From: Pollenia angustigena
Taxonomy: Eukaryota > Arthropoda > Insecta > Diptera > Polleniidae
Assembly: GCA_930367215.1 (NCBI GenBank)
Contig: OV884060.1
Span: forward strand, 204,727,253 to 204,791,252
Direction of reading: 5' to 3'
DNA: 64,000 bases
Below, in pieces: positions 21,108-32,015 of this stretch. Each line of letters opens with the position of its first letter. Within the stretch, counting starts at the first letter, position 1. A program made the position numbers and the translations under genes. The notes beneath the pieces are model-generated. The model was given only the letters and a program-made list of their open reading frames with translations, had not been told where the DNA came from and did not search any database.

Positions 21108-21991
21108 ATCATTGGCAACAACACATACCACTACACAGAAAGAAAAATACTGGGGATAAATGAAGTTTTTTTACGATTACTTTAAGTACGAGTCGTACTC
21201 AAAAATTCAAGTACGAATAACACTAAAAAAGTACTCAAAACAATCCTAAATGGGATTACTTTCGAAAATCAATCCCGAAATTTCTTGAAATAAGTACAAA
21301 ATTCTTAAATCAAGTAAAAAAATATTAAACTTTTCATTGTGCTTAACCGTCCGGCTTACGCATGTTTTGATTTTCTATACAGATTGAAAAAACGTCTGGC
21401 CAGACTCATGTGTAACACGAAGGGTTAAAAAGTAAATTTGAACTCTTGCTTCTCATTTAGTTTATATTTTTTGTTAAATATGTACATAAGATTTTTAAAG
21501 TAAAAAACCTAAAAACCCATATCGGGCTTGATGTTGATGTTTTATCATTCTGTAAGTTGTAATACGAGCAAGTAAATCAATCATAATAATTTTTTCTTTA
21601 TAATTCTAATTAAAATCAACTTTATAATACTTGAGTCAAGCGCATTTTTAATCTTAGGTTTACTTAAATCAATGTCATTTTCGGATTATTTTAAGTACGA
21701 ATTCGAATTAAAACAATTTTATAATTCTTGAATCAAGCCCTTTTTGAGATTAATTCAATCTTAGTTTTACTTAAATAAATCTCATTTTCGGATTATTTTA
21801 AGTACGAAATCGGGATTGAATATGGATAATTTAAGTGTTTTGCGATTGAAAATCCGAACTTGAAACAATCTTTCTGTACTTGATTCAAGAAAATCAGTAC
21901 TCCCCGTACTATTAATACCGCTTCGGATTGCAAACACAATATGGTTGTGGCTTCTTGATTAATATTGGTTAATTAGACAAAATAATGCTAA
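21108..21991. other. Repeat-rich DNA with TTAAGTACGA / CTTGAATCAAG motifs
   Basis: Many short copies of TTTTAAGTACGA and CTTGAATCAAG in both orientations between about 21165 and 21900, framed by GTACTGGGG-like and ACTCCCCGTAC-like strings. This is typical of the body of a MITE with repetitive subtermini, but no target duplication was identified. No coding content. Confidence 0.4.
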
Positions 21992-22239
21992 AGCCGTTAT
22001 GACACTTCATTTTTAATGCATTGTTCAAGTTTTGGTGAACAGTGCAAATATAAAGTAATAGAAAAATTTACCAAGTGGGAAGGGTTCAGCTGTATTAAGA
22101 TAAATGGCAAAGTATCAAAAATTTTACTAAAGTTATCGATAAAAAATGAAGTTATGTCAAAAAAAATGTAAAATTGTTCAACTTAAAATTGACATTTCAA
22201 GTTTGAAAAATTAAAAGTGTTGCTGACCTAACGGCTTAT

Positions 22240-23430
22240 TTTTTTTTTTTACTGTTGGGACCAGCACTCAGGGGATGACCCCTACTAATGCATTGCATTG
22301 TGTTGGAACTAGGAAAATAGGTTATGGGAAGGAGGATAGAGGGAGTAGTGTTTGTGAACATTCGATTTGAACTTAATCATGTTGTAAGTGAGAGGGAAGA
22401 CTTCTGCAGGAAGGTTATTCCACATACGAATAGTCCGGGGAAAAAACGAATTCTCTCTGTAATGCGTTGTACGATTCACCTGCCAATCGACCACATAAGG
22501 ATGGGCTCTTGAGGAAAAACGTGTATTACGAACAAATGTACGGGTTTCGGGAACCAGATCCCTGATTTCGTCGGAAGACATCCCATTGTGAAGTATATCC
22601 TACACCGTCTTGGAAAACCGAGGCACTTGAACGCTTCTTTCGACACTTTGAATATATGTATGTTCAGTCCATCGGACATCACATTGTATCCTCATGCCCA
22701 GAACATCAAGAGATTCTGATTCCTCAATAATTATACCACCCATATATACAGATGAGGCACCTTGGTTTGTCGCGCGTTTATGCGTCAGCACGCAAGATTG
22801 GGTTTTTCGGGCATTAAAATCGACCCTATTTGCACGACCCCATTCCGAGACTATGTCAAGGTCTCGGCCAAGCGTATCATTCATATTCTGCCTCATAGCA
22901 ACGACATCGGATACGCTTGGTCTGCACTCGAATGAGTACGAATGGCAAAGGTTGCTGTCATCTGCAAAAGAGTAGATAGGGTTGGAAGTTTGACAAAGGA
23001 GGTCATTTAGAAAGATAAGAAATAGAGTAGGAGAAAGAACGGAGCCTTGCGGTACACCTGAATGAATCTTGAATTCGTTTGACGAAACCCCATCTATAAC
23101 AACTCGTATAGTGCGATCTCTGAGAAAACTCGATATAAATCGAGAGAAATTATCACCGACACCAAACGCAGCAAGTTTTGACAAGAGTGCACCATGCCAG
23201 ACTCTGTCAAACGCCTTGGAAATATCCAAAGCAATTACCTTACTTTCGCATAAATGGTGAATGGAACGGCACCATTTTTCCGATAACAGAGCTAGTAAGT
23301 CTCCAGTAGAGCGACCTCTACGATAGCCATACTGGCGGTCGCTGAGTAGGTAGTTTGACTCTAAATATTTGACAAGATGGTAATTTACCATACTTTCCAT
23401 AACTTTGGAAAGTGCCGAACATGGGCAAAT
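22240..23430 (-). pseudogene. LINE reverse transcriptase relic (CR1/Jockey-like, FADD type)
   Basis: On the - strand, 23400-22600 is open for 266 codons and covers the palm and fingers: ESMVNYHLVKYLESNYLL, QYGYRRGRSTGDLL, ALDISKAFDRVWHGALLSKL (motif A with DISKAFD), SGVPQGSVLSPTLFLIFLND (motif B) and IYSFADDSNLCHSYSFE (motif C, FADD). After a frameshift and a deletion of the thumb region near 22600, the C-terminus continues as DEIRDLVPETRTFVRNTRFS to FKSNVHKHYSLYPPSHNLFS at 22312. A short 3' UTR and an A-rich tail end at about 22240. It is 5'-truncated at about 23430. RT motifs are intact, but the deletion and truncation make it non-functional. Confidence 0.92.
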
Positions 23431-23591
23431 TCAGCGATTTACCGCTTTTTGTTTTTAGGTTTCTCATAAACAAAAAGTTGACAACATTTAATAAAATTAA
23501 CAGAACAGGGATGGCTAAGTTTTTTTAATTGTACTTTTTTGTTGATACTTTTTAAACTAAGATTTATAAAACCTTTTTGTGGTGTTTGTTA

Positions 23592-24398
23592 AGGCCATTT
23601 TAGACTATAATACTTTGTGTTAAGACATGTCAAAAACTTACAAATCATTAATAATGTATAATAGTGTAAAAACATTTTGTAATGAAATGTCAAAAAATAC
23701 GTAAAGAAATTTGGCAGTCGTATGGTTCTCTCTATTTTTTGAAATTTTTCTAAACGATTAGATTTTTCATTTTATCAGAATTGTGTTTTTACAAAAGCAC
23801 AAGAAGAAAATCGGGGATGGAAAATTAAAATTTTGTGCACAAATATTCACTATTATTTTTTCTAATAAAAAATTGCAAAACGATAAAAAAAATATAAAAT
23901 TTCAAGTGAATTCTTTTAAAATTTAAATAAATCACAAATATTTGTTGTAAAAAATCGTTAAATACGGTACACAGACGAAAAAAAAAATAAAAAATATGAT
24001 TGTATCAACTTTTCCACCCTAGAAGAAAATAAAAAAACAGCTGTTGAATAATTTGCCGGCCACATCAAAATAAAAATTATTAAATATCAAAGAAATATTA
24101 AAAATAAAGCAAAAATATATCTGAGGACCAAGGTGCAAGTTTAAATGTGCAAGTTAGTGAATAATACGCCAGCTAACAATGTTCCAATGCTTAATAAAAT
24201 GTTTTTTCGTCTTTATTTTGTAATCTAAAGTGGATCTCATAAATCACAAAGATTTTACTTTTTATTTGAAGTGTGATAGTGTAGAAGCAAAATGTAAGAA
24301 ATAAAATTTCTCTTTGATTTTTTGACAATCAGACCAAAAATCATTTCATTTTGTAAGACCAAAAGTCTTAAGACTTGTGTGATAGTGTAAAACAGCCT
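23592..24398. mobile_element. MITE with TTA target duplication, AGGCCATTTTAGACTAT ends
   Basis: The left end AGGCCATTTTAGACTATAA and the inverse of the right end AGGCTGTTTTACACTATCAC are flanked by TTA on both sides (23589-23591 and 24399-24401). It is 807 bp with AT-rich content and no ORF. The start AGGCC plus TTA target resembles the MITE at 8182-8497. Confidence 0.75.
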
Positions 24399-24623
24399 TT
24401 AAGAACATAAATAAAATTTATTTCAATTAGGGTAAAAAAGTAAAATTTTTAAAGGTTGTTGGTACAATTTTAAAAATTCCCAACGCCAACAAAACCATAA
24501 CAAGAGAAAAAAATTCAAAAACTTTGTTTACATTTCTTATAGTTTGCTCTTTCTAGCATTTGCTGTTTCTTTCTATTAATTCTATATCAATTAATGAATA
24601 CAAAATGTAGTGTCATAAGGGCT

Positions 24624-25348
24624 TATGAAATTATTTTGTTGGAGCTGACCATAACGAAATGTGTTTTTTCTCTAGGTGTAGCAACTAACAATTGCTTATT
24701 GTTATTTAAAAGCCAAATAAAATCTGTTATTTAAATATAATTTTAAACGATAAATCATATTTAACCTCAGCTATAACCCTTTAAAAAAATTGAAACAGAA
24801 GCTGTTTAAAAACGAAATCATTTTCACTAGACATGACAAATAAATGATTTAAAGACATTTTTGACGTCTTGTTTGGAGTTTGAATAAGTTTATGTGTCTA
24901 AAGACATGTTTTTTTTGTAAATGTTTCGTTTGGTATCTTAATCTTTTTGTTTAGATACATTTGTAAAGATAGTTTATGTTGTTGCTTTTGTACTTCATGG
25001 GGTCGTTGTTGTTGCTTTTGAAAAATTTATCTGCTTGGCTGATTAGGTTATTGACTGGTTTTTTTTTCTTGTTTCATTTTTATTATACATTCGTTAGTTC
25101 TTTTATGCTAAAAAAAATTCAGCCAAAAAAACAAAAGTCTGCATTTTTTTTTATTGATACTTTAAGATTTATACAACTTTTCTTTACAAGATTTTTAAGC
25201 AGAACCTCAGGTTTTAAAATTCTTTTTTTTTACTATTTAGAATTTGAGTTTATTTTTAATTTGAAGCAAAAATCACTCGAGCATTTCTTTCGTTGTTTTT
25301 TAAGAGTCATTGTTGGTTTATTGCTTTAATTCTTTCTTTTGAACTCTT
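24624..25348. other. AT-rich DNA, no gene supported
   Basis: About 24640-24690 has the right end of a TACACGCAGAG-type MITE (TTTTTTCTCTAGGTGTAG). The open frame 24976-25329 is a T-rich low-complexity translation (Leu/Phe) and is not a gene. Confidence 0.4.
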
Positions 25349-25700
25349 TATACCCACACACATTACAAAAGAGGAGAGGGTATTCTGCGTTTGTGCTGAT
25401 GTGTGTAACACATAATAATATTGGTTCTAGATCCGCCTTTATGTATACCGATTTTTTCAGTATCACTTTCTGAGTGAATATAACGATGTCCGTCCGTTCG
25501 TCTGTACACGCAACGTAAAGGAAGCCATTTTGAAGACAATTTGTTGAAATTTGGTGCATACGTTTTAATTCTAAGAAGGACAAAGCTTATCAAAAATCGT
25601 GACAATCGGTTCATAAGAGACCCCATACAAACCACTCTTATAATTTTGGTATTTGGAGGTTAGTTTCGAAAATACTCTGTTTCACTACTCCATGGAGTAC
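25349..25700 (+). mobile_element. Partial HINE-like repeat, third subfamily
   Basis: Begins TATACCCACACACATTAC with GAGAGGGTATT and runs through TGTGTGTAACAC, GATGTCCGTCCGTTCG and CAATCGGTTCATAAGAGACC. The 5' half resembles the copy at 25866-26447, but no 3' hairpin is found. Confidence 0.5.
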
Positions 25701-25794
25701 CCACATATACAACTTTTGAAACTACTATTTTTCACTACTTCAAGGAGTACCCATTAAATAGTGACAATTTAGCTATTTCACCTTCAGTTTTCAA

Positions 25795-26900
25795 AGTTTA
25801 AATCTTTTTTATCCAAATTTGATTTTTATTTTAAATCAGACTAAAGTTAATTAAGTTTAACAATACCCACACCACATTAGTGCTGATGTGTGTAACGCCT
25901 TAAAATATTGGTTCTAGACCCACCTTAAAGTATATCGATCGATTCAGAATCACTTTCTGAGTCGAACTAACGATGTCCGTCCGGCTGACTGGCTGGAAGG
26001 CAGGCTGGTTGGCTGTCATGTAACCTTGTGCGCAAAGTACAGGTCGCAATTTTGTTGATAATTTGATAAAATTTGGGACATAGGTTCTTATTGGCACAAG
26101 GACCAAGCCTTTTGAAAATGCGCCAAATCGTATGACCACGAGGGAAGATAGGGGGAAATTTCTTCCTCTTAGAAACTATCAAACCGATTTTAATGCAATT
26201 TAAAGCATAGATAGATCCATATCTTTATGGACACATAAGCTATACAGTTATTCAAAAATAGGACCACAAGGGGAGGTAGGGGGCAATTTCTGCCACTCAC
26301 AAACTTTCAAACCGATTTTAATGAAGTTTATAAGCATAGATAAATCCATATTTATATGGACATATAAGCATGATGTGTTTTTAATACTGTGGTGTAGAGT
26401 ATCATATGGTCGGGCTTGACCGACTATACTTTCTTACTTGTTTTCATTGATTTATGTTAATGAAGAAAGGAATTTTACAATATAAAATTAAAAAAATTTT
26501 TTTTGATAATTTTTCTTGACTGAATCAGGACTTGAACTCGGGTCGAATTTACATGTTTCAACCATGCTCTCATCATCAGAAGTCTTTGCAGTTTTACGCT
26601 TTCCTCTACTGCGACGGCTGGCAGGCTACTGTCAAATAACAACTTTAAAACTAATGGTATTTTTAGTGGCTCAAAATTTGCTTTAATTAATTTTCTATTT
26701 TTAATTTTCTTTACATGTTTCTTCTTCACTTATGTTTTTCATACAAATGTCGAGAACTTTGTTTGAATTCCCAAGTAAATTTGTTTTTTATGTTTTTGTT
26801 TTTTTTCTGTTGGCCTTTTGTTTCTTAAAGGACAAATCTAAACATATATTAAGCTCATGCCAAAGCTTTATAACCACTAGAATCTAATTTTCTTTTATAT
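25795..26900 (-). repeat. SINE-like repeat with tRNA-related head, interrupted by a HINE
   Basis: It shares strings such as TTAATGAAGAAAGGAATTTT, TTACATGTTTCTTCTTCAC and AAAGGACAAATCTAAACA with the repeat at 48243-49095. It is interrupted at 25866-26447 by a HINE-like repeat. On the - strand 26582-26508 resembles a tRNA-derived promoter, with B-box-like GAGTTCAAGTCC preceded by ATGAGAGCATGGTTGAAAC. Confidence 0.55.
25866..26447 (+). mobile_element. HINE-like repeat, third subfamily, with terminal hairpin
   Basis: The 5' end is AATACCCACACCACATTAG. The 3' end has GTGGTGTAGAGTATCATATG, then the hairpin GGTCGGGCTTGACCGAC, then TATACTTTCTTACTTGTTTT. A hairpin about 15-20 nt from a TTGTTTT end fits HINE/Helentron 3' ends. 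It splits the SINE-like repeat around it. Confidence 0.65.
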
Positions 26901-26989
26901 TTAATTGTATTTTTAAATTTTCTTTTCTGTTTTAAATGCTTGTGTGCCATGACCAGTGCTCAAAAACTAATATTACATATCGTTCCTTA

Positions 26990-27253
26990 GTCTGAGTTCA
27001 TACGGCTCATGTCTTATTGACAAGATTGCTACTTTATATGCGAGAGGGACGAGGGGAAAAGAAAAGAGTACACAGATGCATGTACTGTCTTTACGTTTTG
27101 CTTTTTTCATTCGTTGTTTAATTTTGTTATTGTTTTCAATATCAAAAAAGCACATGTCGTCAACATGACATGAATCATTTGAACGCCAATTCATGTTCAA
27201 AGAAGAAAAAGGAGGAATCTTGTCAATAAGACATGAGCCATATGAACTCGGAC
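26990..27253. mobile_element. MITE with TTA target duplication, GTCYGAGTTCATAYGGC ends
   Basis: TIRs of about 40 bp: GTCTGAGTTCATACGGCTCA at the left, and the inverse of the right GTCCGAGTTCATATGGCTCA, both continuing with TGTCTTATTGACAAGATT. TTA flanks at 26987-26989 and 27254-27256. 264 bp, no ORF. Confidence 0.88.
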
Positions 27254-27256
27254 TTA

Positions 27257-27570
27257 GTGTTCGATATGGTAGATTTGTGTAAAACACAAACGCTAATAAT
27301 GTTAATGTAGTAATTCATTTAAAAAAATAACGTTTCTCTGTTGTGAACTTCTATGTTTAAAAATAAACATAGAATCACTACAATTGTTCTGTTTTTTAAC
27401 GAAGAACAGAATTCTATATAGTGTTCGTTACTTTCTTGAAAATAGTATCGAACGGTTTTAAGGGTTGTGTTCGTTTACACAAACACTAAAAAAATAGATA
27501 TCGTTTCTGGGTATTTGAGTCGTACGCTAATAATGTTATTTTTACTTTCGAACACTGTTCAAGACTGTAT
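27257..27570. repeat. Possible MITE with GTGTTCGA ends
   Basis: GTGTTCGATATGG at the left and its partial inverse CTTTCGAACACTG at about 27550-27562. Internal hairpins include CTATGTTT with AAACATAG at about 27350-27373, and GCTAATAATGTTA is repeated at both sides. The boundaries are weak. Confidence 0.35.
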
Positions 27571-27769
27571 GGCATAGGAGTTGTCCAAAAGGTACTCCTC
27601 AAGACCATGAAGTTCATTCAGTTTTCCAAAGTAGCTCCCATGCGAATACCGAAATAGCTTTAGATGCCACGACTTTCTTAAAGCTTTTTGTATTCATATA
27701 AATACTATGTCATGGAACAATTTTGTGCTAGTAATGTTCCGATATTGGTTTTGAATAAAACAAAAAATG

Positions 27770-28510
27770 TTTTAGGAAATTATTGCCATTTCCTTTTATT
27801 ATGATTAATTGGTATGGTTCAATTATTTATGGAACAAAATATTGGCCAAATAGTCGCCGCGACCTCGTCGGCAGACCTCCATCCAATGGTCCAAATTTTC
27901 GATGACGCTGACGCATAATTGCAGTTCTATGCCGTTAATGTGCCGAATAATATCATATTTTTGCTCTTGAATTGTTGCTGGCTTATCGACGTACACCTTT
28001 TCTTTCAAATAACCCCAAAGAAAGAAGTGACCTTGGCGGCCAATTGACATCGCCACCACTTGAGATAACACGGCCATTGACTTTGTCGCGCAAAAGAGCC
28101 ATTGTGTCGTTAGCTGTGTGGCAAGTGGCACCGTCCTGCTTAAACCACATATCGTCCACATCAATATCTTCCAATTCGGGCCATAAAAAGTTCGTTATCA
28201 TTTCACGAAGGCAAACACCATTCACAGTAACTGCCTGACCGGCCTCATTTTGGAAAAAATACGGCCCGATGGCGCCTCCAGCCCATAAACTGCATCAAAC
28301 AGTCACTCTTTGTGGGTGCATTGGTTTTTCGACAATCACTCTTGGATTATCATTCGCCCAAATGCGACAATTCTGCTTATTGACGAATCCACTGAGTTGA
28401 AAATTTGTCTTACCATCGCAGATGATTTTCTTCGAAAATTGATCATCAACTGTTGCTATTTCTTGCCACAATTCTGAACATTACTCGATTGTGTATTTTT
28501 CCATGGTTCA
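27770..28510 (-). pseudogene. Dead mariner transposase (copy 2), third catalytic Asp deleted
   Basis: On the - strand the C-terminal two thirds of a mariner transposase can be followed. IICDGKTNFQLSGFVNKQNC (first catalytic region, Asp kept) is followed by VEKPMHPQRVTV, a stop in place of the usual Trp, SLWAGGAIGPYFF, EMITNFLWPELEDIDVDD, MWFKQDGATCHTAND (second Asp kept) and NGRVISSGGDVNWPPRS. A deletion of about 20 bp then removes the CDLTPLD segment with the third Asp and shifts frame, and FFLWGYLKEKVYVDKPATIQ continues to the C-terminus near 27823. The N-terminal third is absent. The family is the same broad mariner group as copies 1 and 3, but it is a different lineage from copy 1. Confidence 0.9.
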
Positions 28511-28754
28511 AATTGAGTTAGTCTGAAATTGAGAAATGTCAACTTAAATGCAGAAAAAACTTGACGTTTAGGTGTGGTTCACTTTCAACATCGGCCCTTA
28601 AAATTTAAACATCCTTTAGATCTAGAATTTACCACATGTCCTATATGAACTCCCTTCATAGATCATAGATCATATTCATTGCCTAGAACTCTTATGAATC
28701 TTCGTCCATGGTTTCCCATGAGTTCCAAATAGGGAAGACTCTCGAAAATTTGTC

Positions 28755-28823
28755 TGTAAATACTGTGGTGTAGGAGATTTTGTGGCCGGGCTTTACCATC
28801 TACACTTTATTGCTTGTTTCTTC
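28755..28823 (+). mobile_element. HINE-like 3' end fragment
   Basis: AATACTGTGGTGTAGGAG, the degenerate hairpin TGGCCGGGCTTTACCATC and TTTATTGCTTGTTTC match the 3' terminus of the copy ending at 26447. Confidence 0.55.
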
Positions 28824-29362
28824 TGTGCTTGAATTCTAGAAGCAGATTTTAAAGATTTGAGTTTTATTTTAAGTAGTGAAATGTTTTTTTTAGCATTTTT
28901 TTCTATTGTAATTATTTTTTGTTTTTTTTTTTTTTTTTTGTTTAAAAAAAATTTACGTTTGTTGAAATACTTTTTAAGGTGAAAAGATGTTAGAAATTAT
29001 TATATTTAGTTTAGTTTAAAGTGAGGAAAGTGTGTAAACGGATTTGCCAAATAAAAACCTTAAAATATTCGAAAAGCAAAAAAAAAAAACATTAAAAAAA
29101 AATTAAAAATTTTAATTTGGTGTCCCAAAAGAATCAAATCACTTTCAATTTGTATTTCAAAGTTAAAGGTTGGAGTTTAAGCCAAAGGTGTAAACAAAAA
29201 TGGTGATAAATGTTTAGAAAAGAAATTAAAAAACAAAGTTCTAAAAAATTTATATAAAACTAACGGAATATTATAAAAATTTTAAAATCTAAATATTCTT
29301 TTCAAAAATTGTGTAAAAAAAAACTTGAAAGATAAACACCAATTCTCAACAAATAATTAAAT
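28824..29362 (+). other. Region upstream of the first coding exon (5' UTR / promoter candidate)
   Basis: AT-rich with long T and A runs, and no transposon end is recognised. It directly precedes the ATG of the PAN-domain gene and probably includes its 5' UTR, but no TATA box or initiator stands out. A non-coding upstream exon elsewhere cannot be excluded. Confidence 0.35.
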
Positions 29363-29489
29363 ATGATACGTTGGAAATTATTTAATTATCATCAAATATG
29401 GACTTTGTGGAGTATAATAAGTTTTTGCTGTTTAATACAAAGGACTATTACCTTAACTGTGGATAATGAATTAGTTTCAGCTAGAAATG
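29363..29489 (+). CDS. PAN-domain secreted protein, coding exon 1 (signal peptide)
   Basis: Codes for the first 42 residues plus one base. The start MIRWKLFNYHQ is followed by a hydrophobic core (IWTLWSIISFCCLI, residues 12-25) and then a polar stretch ending SARN, which reads as a signal peptide directing the protein to the secretory pathway. The ATG has A at -3 and is preceded by an A-rich leader. The exon ends with a strong donor (AATG, then GTAAGT) in phase 1. The lone G joins AT of the next exon at 51639 to give Asp43, directly before Cys44 of the PAN domain, so the phase and the domain boundary both support the join. The donor-to-acceptor distance is 22,149 bp. Exon 1 was found by its phase and signal peptide, not by homology, so a different first exon remains possible. 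Confidence 0.75.
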
Positions 29490-29614
29490 GTAAGTTTTTT
29501 TTTATATTGATACGATTTGACCTTTAAAAAATACGCGTTGGCTTTAAAGGAAATTAAAAGAAACTTTAAGCTTGCATCCCTTAAAGAACCTAAATTGTAA
29601 AAACAAACACTTTT

Positions 29615-29751
29615 GGCCTGCTCGTCGATAACCAATGAAGACTTCGTTCGCTTAACTTACTTGTAAAACAAAAACAATATTTTATAATTTGTTTTTGATT
29701 TAAATGTAATTTAAGGGAATGAAGTCTTCATTCTTTATCGACGAACAGGCC
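29615..29751. mobile_element. MITE with GGCCTGYTCGTCGATAA ends
   Basis: The left end GGCCTGCTCGTCGATAACCA and the inverse of the right GGCCTGTTCGTCGATAAAGA are followed on both arms by ATGAAGACTTC. At 137 bp it is almost entirely TIR, and it is located in intron 1 about 125 bp after the exon. The target duplication is unclear. Confidence 0.75.
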
Positions 29752-30117
29752 CTTTGCTTTACCCTACAATGAAAGAATTTTCTTCACAGATCCAATGGAT
29801 TTTGACATAAATCCAATGAAAAATTACATGAAAAGTCAACCTATGTAACCCTTCATTGGATTAATGAAGAATGAAGGCCCCTGTTAATGAAATGTTTCAT
29901 AAAATCAATGAAAACTTTGCATTATTTTAATGGGTGGCATGTCATAACGTCCAGTGTCATAGTGTCGTAACGTCTATCAAAGAAATGTCATAGCGTCCGC
30001 GGACGTTATGACACTTTACAAAGTGTCATAATGTCCACGACTTAACTTATAATGAAAAATATTAAAATGTGTAAAATTTGTTTTGAAATACCGTTAAAAT
30101 TTCAAATTTGGGATCAT

Positions 30118-30880
30118 AGCCGGCCATCGGCCGGGCGCAAGGATTTTCTTCTCTATGGTATAACTAATACCGGCTTCGCTAACTAAAGCTTCTCTGAACA
30201 GCCTGCCATCGGCCGGGCGCAAGGATACCGGCTTCGCTAAGTAAAGCTTCTAAAATCTTCCTTGTTTCCGAACGAAAGCCGACTATTCAGACTATTCAGT
30301 AATACCATAGAGGAGAAAATCCTTGCGCCCGGCCGACGGCCGGCTGTTCAGAGAAGCTTGAGTTAGCGAAGCCGGTGTTTGTTATACCATAGAGGAGAAA
30401 ATCGTTGCGCCCGGCCGAAGGCCGTCTGTGCAGGAAAGCTTGAGTTAGCGAAGCCGGGGTTTGTTATACCATAGAGGAGAAAATCCTTGCGCCCGGCCGA
30501 AGGCCGGCTGTGCAGAGAAGCTTTAGTTAGCGAAGCCGGTATTTGTTATACCATAGAGGAGAAAATCGTTGCGCCCGGCCGAAGGGCGGCTGTGCAGAAA
30601 AGCTTGAGTTAGCGAAGCCGGTGTTTGTTATACCATAGAGGACAAAATCATTGCGCCCGGCTGAAGGCCGTCTGTGCAGAGAAGCTTAAGTTACCGAAGC
30701 CGGGGTTTGTTAAACCATAGAGGAGAAAATCCTTGCGCCCGGCCGAAGGCCGTCTGTGCAGAGAAGCTTGAGTTAGCGTAGCCGGAGTTTGCTATACCAT
30801 AGAGGAGAAAATCTTTGCGCCCGGCCGAAGGCCGGCTGTGCAGAGAAGCTTGAGTTAGGAGGAGGAGAAAATCCTTGCGC
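30118..30880. repeat. 82-bp minisatellite-like array, inverted halves
   Basis: The start of CCATAGAGGAGAAAAT recurs at 30305, 30387, 30469, 30551, 30633, 30715 and 30797, an exact 82-bp period. Each unit contains the GC-rich palindrome GCGCCCGGCCGAAGGCCG and AGCTTGAGTTAGCGAAGCCGG. Inverted copies lie at 30118-30258. The array is strikingly GC-richer than its surroundings and can fold in each unit. Confidence 0.95.
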
Positions 30881-30911
30881 CCAAAAGTGTTTTCGTTATA
30901 TATTTAATAAA

Positions 30912-31079
30912 TACACCCAGAGAAAAAGCAGCAAAACCATTTTTAAAAAAATGTTTACCATATTATGTTTCATTTAACCAAACCATTGTCACCGACAACC
31001 ATATTATTGTTTAATTAGTTTCTTTAAAAATAGTTTTGTTGGTTGGGACCATAATGAAACATGTTTTTCTCTGCGTGTA
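30912..31079. mobile_element. MITE with TACACSCAGAGAAAAA ends
   Basis: The left end TACACCCAGAGAAAAAGCA pairs with the inverse of the right, TACACGCAGAGAAAAACATG. At 168 bp it is a complete short member of a family that also gives 55726-57537 (long) and several broken ends. Confidence 0.75.
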
Positions 31080-31334
31080 TGCAGATAATTTTTTGTATTT
31101 AACTTCTTTAGTAATTATGGACCTAATGACACTTTTGAAAGTGTCTTAATGTCCATTTGCAAAGTGTCATAATGTCCATGGACACTATGACACTGGACGT
31201 TATGACATGCCACCTTTTAATGTCAAACGTTTAAAGAAATGTTTTTATATTTGAATGAAATTTTTAATTTATTTTATCCATTTTTTCAAATTTTTTTGAG
31301 TTTTTGTGATCTTTTTTTTTATATCTGTTTTAAA

Positions 31335-32015
31335 TAGTGCTGGGATACTATCGATATTTTCTTCTATCGATATTTACCGATAGTTCAGATTTCACTATCG
31401 ATATATCGATATTACTATCGACTGAATGTTTGTACTTGTGCAGGAAAAATTTAATTATTTTTTTAAAAGGCTACAGTCCGTTGTTTTTATCACTTTATTC
31501 AAATGAGACGTATGTATATACGCAGTTTTTTTAAAAATTGATAAGTACCTTTCTGAAGGAACCGAAGTAACAGGGACATTGCAACTTAAAACAATTTTCT
31601 AAATTCTAAACCCCAAAAGGAAATCAATCTAGCGGACTTATCCTCTAATGGTCGTTCATTGTTTTGTCCTTTGCTTGCAGTTGCATTTTGATTTGCATTT
31701 TTTTACAACATTACAAAAATATTTGACATTTCAGTCCCTATATAAACATGTACTTATTTCGATTTAAAGGCCTTTAATTAGCAGTAAAAAGCACTGGTAA
31801 GCAATCCATACCAATTGCCATTCTTGTTGTTTGTATTCATTGCTGTAATTCAGCGCGAATTTATAATAGCAAGTAAATATTTGCGGCAAAAAAACTGTGT
31901 GTGTATAGCTGCTGTTAGATGTCTTCATAGCTGTATTTTAAATAATAAAAATACATATCGATATTTATATTTTTCCTATCGATATTTTAATACTATCGAT
32001 AGTTTCCCAGCACTA
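31335..32015. mobile_element. MITE with TAGTGCTGGGA ends and subterminal TATCGATA repeats
   Basis: The left end TAGTGCTGGGATACTATCGA and the inverse of the right end, TAGTGCTGGGAAACTATCGA, enclose 681 bp. Both subterminal zones carry several ATCGATA repeats (31345-31420 and 31950-32003). No clear target duplication and no coding frame. Confidence 0.72.

Larger units (their letters stand above)
21992..24623. mobile_element. TIR element (AGCCGTTATGACAC ends) carrying a LINE relic and a MITE
   Basis: The left end AGCCGTTATGACACTTCATT pairs with the inverse of the right end (AGCCCTTATGACACTACATT). Flanks are TAA and TAT, compatible with a decayed TWA target. Inner stretches (AACAGTGCAAATATA, then CTTAAAATTGACATTTC) are shared with the clean 450-bp copy at 39870-40319. 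Removing the LINE fragment (about 22240-23430) and the MITE at 23592-24398 leaves about 0.6 kb, close to that copy. Confidence 0.7.
29933..31214. mobile_element. Foldback-type element with perfect 8-bp target duplication TTTTAATG and 82-bp tandem core
   Basis: The ends GGTGGCATGTCATAACGTCC are perfect inverse copies and continue with AGTGTCATAGTGTC. TTTTAATG is duplicated exactly (29925-29932 and 31215-31222). Inward of the TIRs are repeated GTGTCATAATGTCC motifs, then an 82-bp unit: about two copies in one orientation (30118-30258) and seven in the other (30305-30880). A TACACSCAGAG MITE is nested at 30912-31079. No ORF. 8-bp duplications suit hAT or P-like transposases. A small relative is at 57800-58021. 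Confidence 0.92.

Noticed and set aside
24976..25329. 117-codon open frame rich in Leu and Phe
   Set aside because: Translation of T-rich low-complexity DNA. No domain and no conserved context.
30118..30880. Regular repeats considered as a CRISPR array
   Set aside because: Units abut directly with no variable spacers, the period is 82 bp, and the array lies within a transposon of an animal genome.
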